Made by a program: the position numbers and the translations under genes. Positions 8,055-14,285 of a stretch of DNA of 14,285 bases are shown in pieces. The stretch is from an uncultured Mycoplasmataceae bacterium. GTDB taxonomy: Bacteria; Bacillota_I; Bacilli_A; Mycoplasmatales; Mycoplasmoidaceae. The number at the start of each line of letters is the position of its first letter. The first letter of the stretch is position 1. The DNA lies in NCBI GenBank assembly GCA_947176635.1, contig CAMWRJ010000004.1, positions 1-14,285 of the forward strand, given 5' to 3'. The notes beneath the pieces were generated by a model that saw only the letters and a program-made list of their open reading frames with translations, had not been told where the DNA came from and ran no database searches.

Positions 8055-8909
8055 ATGGATAATCATAGGTCAAAACTTTTAGCTTTAGATTTAGATGGAA
8101 CTATTGTTTCTCATGGATTCAAAATATCTAAGAAAAACATGAAAGCAATGGTTGAGTTTATTGAAAAAGGTAATCAAATAGTTTTTATTACTGGAAGACC
8201 ATTTTATACTTCAAAAACTGTTGCTGATTATTTTTATCAAAAAACAGGTAAAAAAATTCCATATATTTGTGCACTAAAAGGTGCTCTTATATATGACAAT
8301 ATTAATGAAAAAGTTTTATTTGAAAATTCAATAAATAATGATTTATTTAATGATTTATACAATATTGCTTTAAAAAATAAAATGGTTCTTACTGGATATT
8401 GTGTTGATGATTTTTTAGAAAGAAAAATTCAATCATACAATGTACCAAAAATTTGATGACCATTTTTAAGAAATAAACATATTTCAAAAAGATTTGGTAA
8501 ACCTGAATTCAATCAATTTAATCAATCTAATTTTTATAAATTTAATTTATTAAAGAAAAGAATTGGTACTAATTTAACTAATGTTGTTAATGAAATTAAT
8601 TTAAAATTCCCTGAAATTTTAGATGTTTCAAAAACAAATGGTTTAATGATTGAAATTACACTAAAAAATGCTAATAAATCTTTTGCATTAAAATATGTTA
8701 GTGATTTATTAAATATTGATCTAAAAGATACAATAGCATTTGGTGATTCAGGTAATGATTTACCAATGTTAAAAATTGCAGGAATTTCTGTAATTATTAA
8801 TGCTAAAAAAGCTAAAAAAACAAAATTCCATCCTGATTATATATTAAATAAACCAATTAAAAAAGCATTATCTTATTTAATTAATAAAAAATTACTTAAC
8901 ACAATGTAA
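8055..8909 (+). CDS. Cof-type HAD-IIB family phosphatase
   Basis: Members are Mg-dependent phosphatases of sugar phosphates, nucleotides or cofactors such as FMN; the substrate cannot be told from sequence. The 284-residue protein has motif I L-D-L-D-G-T with nucleophile D12 and acid D14, motif II F-I-T-G-R-P, a likely motif III Lys in N-A-N-K-S-F-A-L, and motif IV G-D-S-G-N-D (230-235). The region between motifs II and III is the C2-type cap. Two TGA codons occur in succession at 8454-8459 and encode Trp-Trp before Pro; reading them as stops would split the gene in two. No clear RBS precedes the ATG, so translation may depend on trxA upstream. The stop codon lies inside a hairpin. Confidence 0.93.
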
Positions 8910-8923
8910 AACATTGTGTTTTT
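8898..8923 (+). terminator. Hairpin with U tract overlapping the HAD stop codon
   Basis: AACACAATGT (8898-8907) and ACATTGTGTT (8911-8920) pair perfectly over 10 bp with a three-base loop, and the T run continues to 8923. The TAA of the HAD gene (8907-8909) lies at the loop. It ends 5 bases before the tsaD RBS, so it may be a terminator or a partial, translation-sensitive attenuator between the two genes. Confidence 0.7.
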
Positions 8924-8928
8924 ATATG

Positions 8929-8934
8929 AAGGAG
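8929..8934 (+). promoter_or_regulatory. Ribosome binding site deciding the tsaD start
   Basis: AAGGAG, the best RBS in the window, lies five bases before ATG 8940. It excludes an in-frame upstream start at 8916 that would add eight non-family residues and begin within the hairpin. Confidence 0.8.
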
Positions 8935-8939
8935 AAATA

Positions 8940-9890
8940 ATGTCATTAATTTTATCAGTTGAAACTAGTTGTGATGATACAAGTATTGCTATTTTTAATA
9001 ATGAAAAATTATTAACACAATTTACATTATCATCATCATTAGAACAAAGTAAATATGGCGGTGTAGTACCTGAAATTGCATGTAGAGAACATTTAAATAA
9101 TATTCATCAATGTTTAATAAATTGTCTTAAAGAAATTAATTTATCAGTTTTTGACATTAATTATATAGTGTACACTGAATATCCAGGATTACCAGGATCA
9201 CTTCATATAGGAATTTTATTTGCAAAAATGTTAGCAAATTTAATTAATGTACAAGCAATAGGTATTAATCATTTATGTGGACATATTTTCTCAGCATTTA
9301 TTAATGAAAATGAAATTCATTATCCTTTTCTTTCATTAGTTGTCAGTGGTGGTAATTCTGTAATTTATAAAGTTGATTCTCCTGTTAAATACAAAATTTT
9401 AAATATTACAGTTGATGATGCCATTGGTGAAGTTTATGATAAAGTAGCAAGAGCTTTAAATTGAACTTATCCAGGTGGACCAATTATTGATAGAAATTAT
9501 GATGAAAATAAAGCAACAATAAATTTTATAAAGAAGTGACCTGAATCAACAACAAACTTTTCATTTTCAGGTTTAAAAACCGCTGTTTTAAACTATATAA
9601 ATACTAAAAAAATGAAAAATGAAAACATTGATGAGATAGAAATTGCTTCGTCATTTCAAAAAACAGCAATTGAATTAATAATAGATAAATTACAATATTA
9701 TAAGTCAGTGTATAATATTAATTGTCTTGTCTTAGGCGGTGGAGTTTCTGCTAATAATTTACTAAGACAATCATGTAAAAAAATAACAAATGATTTATAT
9801 ATTCCTGAATTAAAATATACAGGTGATAACGCAGCAATGATCGGATATTATGGTTATTTGTTATTAAACTATAATAATAAAATAAAATAG
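8940..9890 (+). CDS. tsaD: tRNA N6-threonylcarbamoyltransferase TsaD
   Basis: TsaD transfers threonylcarbamoyl to A37 of ANN-decoding tRNAs (t6A), in a complex usually containing TsaB and TsaE; neither partner is in this window. The 316-residue protein opens with [12 protein letters not shown], the family signature. It has the metal-binding H-x-x-G-H as H111 and H115 in [28 protein letters not shown] and a C-terminal Y-T-G-D-N-A-A-M-I. Two Trp codons are TGA (9462-9464 and 9537-9539). The older label was glycoprotease. metK starts 13 bases after the stop, with its RBS overlapping the tsaD stop codon, so the pair is co-transcribed. Confidence 0.97.
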
Positions 9891-9903
9891 GAAGGTATTA
9901 ATT

Positions 9904-11043
9904 ATGAAACATAAAAACTTATTTAGTAGCGAGAGTGTAGGTATTGGACACCCTGATAAAATTTGTGATCAAATATCAGATGCTGTTTTAGATGCATATT
10001 TAAGCAGAGATAAAAATAGTAGAGTAGCATGTGAAGTTTTTGCTTCAAATAGATTAATAGTTATTGGTGGGGAAATTTCATCTAAAGTAAAATTAGATGT
10101 TGTAAAAATTGCTTGAAATGTATTACATAATATTGGATACACTAAACATGATTTTACAGTGATTAGTAATGTTAATACACAAAGTCAAGATATTTCACAA
10201 TCAGTTAATAAAGAAAATACTGAAATTGGTGCTGGTGACCAAGGTATTGTGTTTGGTTATGCTACTAATGAAACAAAAAACTATATGCCTTTACCAATTG
10301 TTTTAGCTCATAAAATTTTATTTAATATAGAAAATAAAATTAGAAATAAAGATGTTGACTTTTTAAAATTTGATATGAAAAGTCAAGTAACAATTGATTA
10401 TGCAGATGAAAAAAATCCAAGAATTGAAACTTTCTTAGTTTCTATTCAACATACAAAAGATACTGATATGGAACAATTAAATAAATTTATTAAAAACGAA
10501 ATGTTAATTGTTGCAAACGAATATAATTTAAACACAGATTTTAATATGATTATAAATCCATCAGGTAGATTTGTAATTGGTGGTCCAATTGGTGACACTG
10601 GATTAACTGGTAGAAAAATTATTGTAGACACATATGGTGGAATTGCACGTCATGGTGGTGGTGCATTTAGTGGTAAAGATCCTACTAAAGTTGATAGAAG
10701 TGCTGCTTATTTTGCAAGATATATAGCTAAAAATATTGTTGCTGCTGGATTAGCTGATAAATGTGAAATTCAATTAGGTTTTGGAATTGGATTATTAGAA
10801 CCAATTTCAATTAATATTAATACTTTCAATACATCAAAATATTCAGATAAAGAAATTTTAGAAGTAGTTTTAAATACTTTTAGATTTAAAATAAAAGATT
10901 TCTTAGAAGACTTAAATTTATTTAATGTTTCTTATAAAAAGACTTCTGTTTATGGGCATTTTGGAAGAGAAGAAGCAAATTCATTTACTTGAGAAAAATT
11001 AGATAAAGTAGATGAATTACAAGAAAAAATTAACAATTTATAA
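9904..11043 (+). CDS. metK: S-adenosylmethionine synthase
   Basis: MetK makes S-adenosylmethionine from methionine and ATP, the methyl donor for RNA and DNA methylation. The 379-residue length is normal. Motifs are [12 protein letters not shown] (15-26), [25 protein letters not shown] and a late Y-G-H-F-G-R. The N-terminal motif reads [11 protein letters not shown], with Ile14 where most bacterial enzymes have Glu. TGA gives Trp at 10114-10116 and near the C-terminus. An AGGAAGG RBS (9889-9895) is eight bases before the ATG. A hairpin terminator follows. Confidence 0.98.
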
Positions 11044-11070
11044 AAAATAATTAATACTTTCATTACTTAT

Positions 11071-11101
11071 AATATGTTAGGTAAAACGCCTAACATATTT
11101 T
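11071..11101 (+). terminator. Hairpin terminator after metK
   Basis: Arms 11071-11082 and 11088-11099 pair over 11 bp plus one terminal wobble, with a five-base loop. The 3' arm ends in TTTT. It closes the tsaD-metK unit and lies about 120 bases before ychF. Confidence 0.75.
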
Positions 11102-11157
11102 ATATTTGATTAAAAATATTAATGAAATAATAGGATTTAGATTATTGAAATTCACTT

Positions 11158-11218
11158 TATAATCTACTGTTTTTATATATATAATAAGAAGTGGTATCAA
11201 TTTAATGATAGAGGAGAT
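11158..11218 (+). promoter_or_regulatory. Candidate ychF promoter and RBS
   Basis: TATAAT occurs at 11158-11163 and again at 11180-11185; the second, in a TATATATATAATAAG context, is the better placed -10. No convincing -35 is seen. GAGGAGAT at 11211-11218 is a strong RBS five bases before the ychF ATG. A new transcription start is expected here because a terminator precedes it. Confidence 0.45.
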
Positions 11219-11223
11219 CATAT

Positions 11224-12330
11224 ATGGCATTATCTACTGGAATTGTTGGTTTACCTAATGTTGGTAAATCTACACTATTTAATACATTAACTAATTCTAA
11301 TGCTTTAGCTGCTAATTATAGATTTGCAACTGTTGAACCAAATGTAGGAATCATTAACTTACCTGATTTAAGATTAGAAAAATTAAAAGAAATTTATCAA
11401 TCAGAAAAAATTATTCCTGCATCATTTAAATTTGTAGACATTGCAGGTTTAATTGAAGGTGCTAGTAAAGGTGAAGGATTAGGAAATAAATTTTTACAAA
11501 ATATTAGAGATACTAATGCAATTTGTCATGTTGTTAGATGTTTTGCTGATAAAAATATTACACATGAATATACAACGATAGATTCAATACGTGATATTGA
11601 AATTATTAATTTAGAATTAATTATTTCTGATTTAGATATTGTTGAAAAAAGGATTCAAAAAATTGCTAAAAAAGCACAATCTGGTGATAAAGAATCAGCA
11701 AGTGAATTAGTAATTTTAAATAAAGCAAAATCATTATTAGACCAAAATAAATTAGTTAAATCTAATCAATGAACTGAAAAAGAAACAAAATATTTAAATG
11801 AACTAAATTTAATTACAATTAAACCAATGTTATATGTTGCAAACATTGATGAAGAACATATTTCAAATCCAGAACAAAATCAAGAATATTTAAGAATTTT
11901 AGAATATGTAAAAAATACTAATGATTTAGTTATTCCAATTAGTATTAAAATTGAAAATGAAATTAATCAATTAGATACAGAAACTAAAAAAGAAATTATG
12001 AAAGATTTAAATATTGAATATACTGGTTTAGAAAATTTAGTTCGTGAATCTTTTAAATTATTAAATTTATCAACATATTTTACATGTGGTAAACAAGAAA
12101 TTCATGCTTGAGTTTTTAAAAATGGTATGTTGGCTCCTGAATGTGCTGGAATTATCCATACTGATTTTGAAAAAGGTTTCATTAAAGCTGAAGTCATCTC
12201 TTATGATGATTTAGTTAAATTTGACAATGAAATAATTGCAAAAGAAAATGGAAAAATGAGACTTGAAGGAAAAACATATTTAATGAAAGATGGAGACATT
12301 TGTAACTTTAAATTTAATGTTACAAAATAG
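11224..12330 (+). CDS. ychF: Ribosome-associated ATPase YchF (Obg family)
   Basis: YchF/OLA1 proteins are Obg-related P-loop NTPases that bind ribosomes and influence translation and stress responses. The 368-residue protein starts with [12 protein letters not shown] (Walker A, 6-17). It has switch motif F-A-T-V-E-P-N-V-G, the D-I-A-G-L-I motif followed by G-A-S-x-G-E-G-L-G, a helical insert (about 125-200) and a C-terminal TGS domain with [11 protein letters not shown]. The base-specificity motif is N-x-x-E (N207 to E210) in place of the GTPase N-K-x-D, which is the YchF feature linked to ATP preference. Two Trp codons are TGA. tdk follows after 14 bases, probably in the same transcript. Confidence 0.97.
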
Positions 12331-12344
12331 AAAGAGGTATATTT

Positions 12345-12962
12345 ATGAATAAGTTATTTCAATCAGAATGAATAGAAGTTATATGTGGGCCAATGTTTTC
12401 TGGTAAAACAGAAGAACTATTAAGAAAATTAAATAGATTATATTGAGCAAAAGTTCCTTTTATTACTTTTAAACCAGCAATAGACACTCGTGGTGGAACT
12501 GATAACATTAATTCAAGAGATGGTAGAAAATGAGTTACAAATCCAATAAAATCTTCATTAGATATTTTTGAAATTTTATCAAAACCTGAAAATAAAAAAA
12601 TTAAAGTAGTTGCATTTGATGAAGCACAATTTTTAGATAATGGCATTATTGATGTTGTAAAAACATTAGCTAAAAATGGTTATCATGTTATCATTGCTTG
12701 TTTAGATAAAGATTGACGTGCGAAACCATTTGGTCCTGTTCCAGAATTATTAGCAATTGCTGATCAAATTACTAAGTTATCAGCTATTTGTACTATTTGT
12801 ACTAAAGAAGCAACATTTACTGAAAGAGTAACTAATACAAATAAAGATTTAATTTTTATTGGTGATTCAGATAGTTATGATGCAAGATGTAGAATTCACC
12901 ATCATTCTTTTAAAGATATTGATTCAGAATCAGATCAACTTTACAAAAAGTTTTTAAAATAG
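12345..12962 (+). CDS. tdk: Thymidine kinase (type II)
   Basis: Thymidine kinase phosphorylates salvaged thymidine, and often deoxyuridine, with ATP to give dTMP. The 205-residue protein has P-loop G-P-M-F-S-G-K-T (15-22), F-D-E-A-Q with the likely catalytic Glu93, and a structural zinc site from C149 and C152 (C-T-I-C) with C182 and H185. Four TGA codons encode Trp, including residue 9, so no long plus-strand frame is visible under the standard code. An AGAGGT RBS lies six bases before the ATG. thyA starts eight bases after the stop, which places thymidine salvage and de novo dTMP synthesis in one unit. Confidence 0.96.
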
Positions 12963-12970
12963 GTTTTGAA

Positions 12971-13834
12971 ATGAAACAATATTTAGAATTATTAAAATTT
13001 GTAAAAGAAAATGGGCAATTTAAAGAAAATAGAACAGGTATCAATACATATTCATATTTTGGTTTACAAACTAGATATCCATTAAATAATGGTTTCCCTT
13101 TATTAACAACAAAAAAAGTTAATTTTAATGCAGTATTACATGAATTATTATGATTTATTAGTGGTGATACTAACATTAAATATTTAGTAGACAATAATGT
13201 TAAGATTTGAAATGAATGACCATATGATTCTTATAAAAAATCTAAACATTTTAAAAATGAAACTATTGATGAATTTATTAATAAAATAAAAAGCGACAAA
13301 AAGTTTGCAAAAAAATGAGGTAATTTAGGTCCTGTATATGGGAAACAATGAAGAGATTTTAATGGTGTTGATCAATTAAAAAAAGTCATTAAATCTATAA
13401 AAGAAAATCCTAATAGTCGTAGATTGATTGTCTCTGCATGAAATCCTAATCAAGTTGATGATATGTTATTGCCACCTTGTCATTCATTATTCCAATTTTA
13501 TGTAATTGATAATAAATTATCATGTCAGTTATATCAAAGAAGTGCAGATTTATTTTTAGGTGTACCTTTTAATATTGCATCATATTCATTGCTTACAATG
13601 ATGATAGCTGATGAATGTGGATTAGAATATGGTGAATTCATTCACACAATAGGTGATGCTCATATTTATGAAAATCATTTATCACAAGTTGAAACACAAC
13701 TTGCAAGAACTCCTAAAACATTACCTAAATTAATTATTAAAAAGAAACCTTCAATTTTTGATTATACTTTTTCAGATTTTGAATTAGTTGATTATAATCC
13801 TGACCCTTTTATTAAAGCAGATGTTGCAGTTTAG
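12971..13834 (+). CDS. thyA: Thymidylate synthase
   Basis: ThyA methylates dUMP to dTMP using methylenetetrahydrofolate, which leaves dihydrofolate. The 287-residue protein has R21 in N-R-T-G-I, catalytic C170 in [15 protein letters not shown] before it, and [16 protein letters not shown] and G-D-A-H-I-Y-x-N-H after it. Its length lies between the short E. coli type and the longer Lactobacillus type. Several Trp codons are TGA. No RBS is visible, so translation may be coupled to tdk. The dihydrofolate reductase gene starts three bases after the stop, as expected for the enzyme that regenerates the folate cofactor. Confidence 0.98.
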
Positions 13835-13837
13835 TTT

Positions 13838-14285
13838 ATGTTAAAGTTAATTGTTTGTATAGATAATAAAAATGGTATTGGTAAAAATAATACTATTCCT
13901 TGAAAAAACAAAGAAGAACTATTACATTTTAAAAAAATAACTGAAAATAATATTGTGGTTATGGGAACAAAAACTTATTATTCAATTGGCAAACCATTAG
14001 CTAATCGAACTAATATTGTTTTGTCAAAAAATACTAATTTAAAAATTGATAATGTTCAAGTCATTAATAATTATGAAGAAATTTTAAAATTAGCAGAACA
14101 TCAAGATGTTTTTGTCATTGGTGGTAGTGAGATTTATAAATTATTTGAATTTTATTATGATGAACTTATTATTAGTCAAATTAATGGTGATTATGAATGT
14201 GACAAATATTTTAATCTTAATTTAAAATTTTATCAATTATCTAAAATTGAAGAATTCGAAACATTTAGTGTAAATTATTATAAAT
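13838..14285 (+). CDS. dfrA: Dihydrofolate reductase (3' end beyond window)
   Basis: DHFR reduces dihydrofolate to tetrahydrofolate with NADPH, closing the cycle opened by ThyA. 149 codons are present with no stop before the right edge. Family length suggests that only a short C-terminal piece is missing. Visible motifs are G-I-G-K-N-N-T-I-P-W (13-22, Trp by TGA), the active-site acid as E27 (Asp in E. coli, Glu in many others), V-V-M-G-T-K-T-Y and V-F-V-I-G-G-S-E-I-Y. The gene starts three bases after thyA without an RBS, so it is probably translated by reinitiation. Symbol folA would be equally apt. Confidence 0.95.

Noticed and set aside
7798-8073. Minus-strand open frame over trxA
   Set aside because: Antisense to the thioredoxin active-site region and HAD start; no independent support.
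8916-8939. Upstream start for tsaD
   Set aside because: It would begin in the hairpin and add non-conserved residues; AAGGAG supports ATG 8940.
10446-10631. Minus-strand open frame inside metK
   Set aside because: Fully antisense to conserved MetK motifs.
12359-12646. Minus-strand open frame
   Set aside because: It lies opposite tdk, has no RBS or recognisable family, and the plus strand encodes a complete thymidine kinase when TGA is Trp.
12910-13194. Minus-strand open frame
   Set aside because: Antisense to the tdk end and thyA start; no motif, and it spans a gene boundary.

Overview
The window is a gene-dense, very AT-rich stretch of a mollicute (mycoplasma-type) chromosome read with genetic code 4. 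UGA must be read as tryptophan: most genes here are cut by in-frame TGA under the standard code but become single full-length proteins with familiar motifs once TGA is Trp (for example the thioredoxin W-C-G-P-C site, whose Trp is TGA). Only one TGG Trp codon was noticed, in the first gene. No tRNA, rRNA, CRISPR array, transposase or phage gene was seen, and no gene-free stretch reaches 300 bases. Bases 1-125 hold only AT-rich leader sequence with an RBS for the first gene.

Layout. (1) 126-2348 (+): a large membrane-anchored surface protein with BspA-like (LRR_5) leucine-rich repeats, followed by a hairpin terminator. (2) 2505-3845 (+): dnaA, with a short AT-rich leader and no dnaN after it. 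(3) 3886-7542 (-): an operon transcribed as asp23-like, fakA-like, plsX, rnc. It converges on dnaA across a bidirectional terminator. (4) 7543-7729: divergent intergenic region with a perfect 10-bp inverted repeat and a 10-bp-spaced direct repeat. (5) 7730-11043 (+): trxA, a Cof-type HAD hydrolase, an intragenic hairpin, tsaD, metK, terminator. (6) 11224-14285 (+): ychF, tdk, thyA, and a DHFR gene running off the right edge.

How the genes fit together. dnaA suggests proximity to the replication origin, although no canonical DnaA-box cluster is visible. The minus-strand operon joins acyl-phosphate chemistry (FakA-type fatty acid kinase and PlsX) with RNase III. It looks like a compacted remnant of the Firmicute yloU-yloV-...-plsX-...-rnc cluster, and suits an organism that takes up fatty acids. 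tdk, thyA and dfr give two routes to dTMP (thymidine salvage, and dUMP methylation with folate recycling). tsaD (tRNA t6A) and metK (S-adenosylmethionine) sit together, with ychF just downstream. From memory, tsaD-metK, thyA-dfr and rnc-plsX-DAK2 adjacencies also occur in Mycoplasma genitalium. That points to the Pneumoniae-type branch (Mycoplasmoides/Malacoplasma/Ureaplasma relatives), but the species cannot be fixed from this window.

No wholly new multi-gene system is evident. The least ordinary parts are the repeat-bearing surface protein beside dnaA, the altered DNA-binding residues in DnaA, and the symmetric elements in the divergent promoter region.
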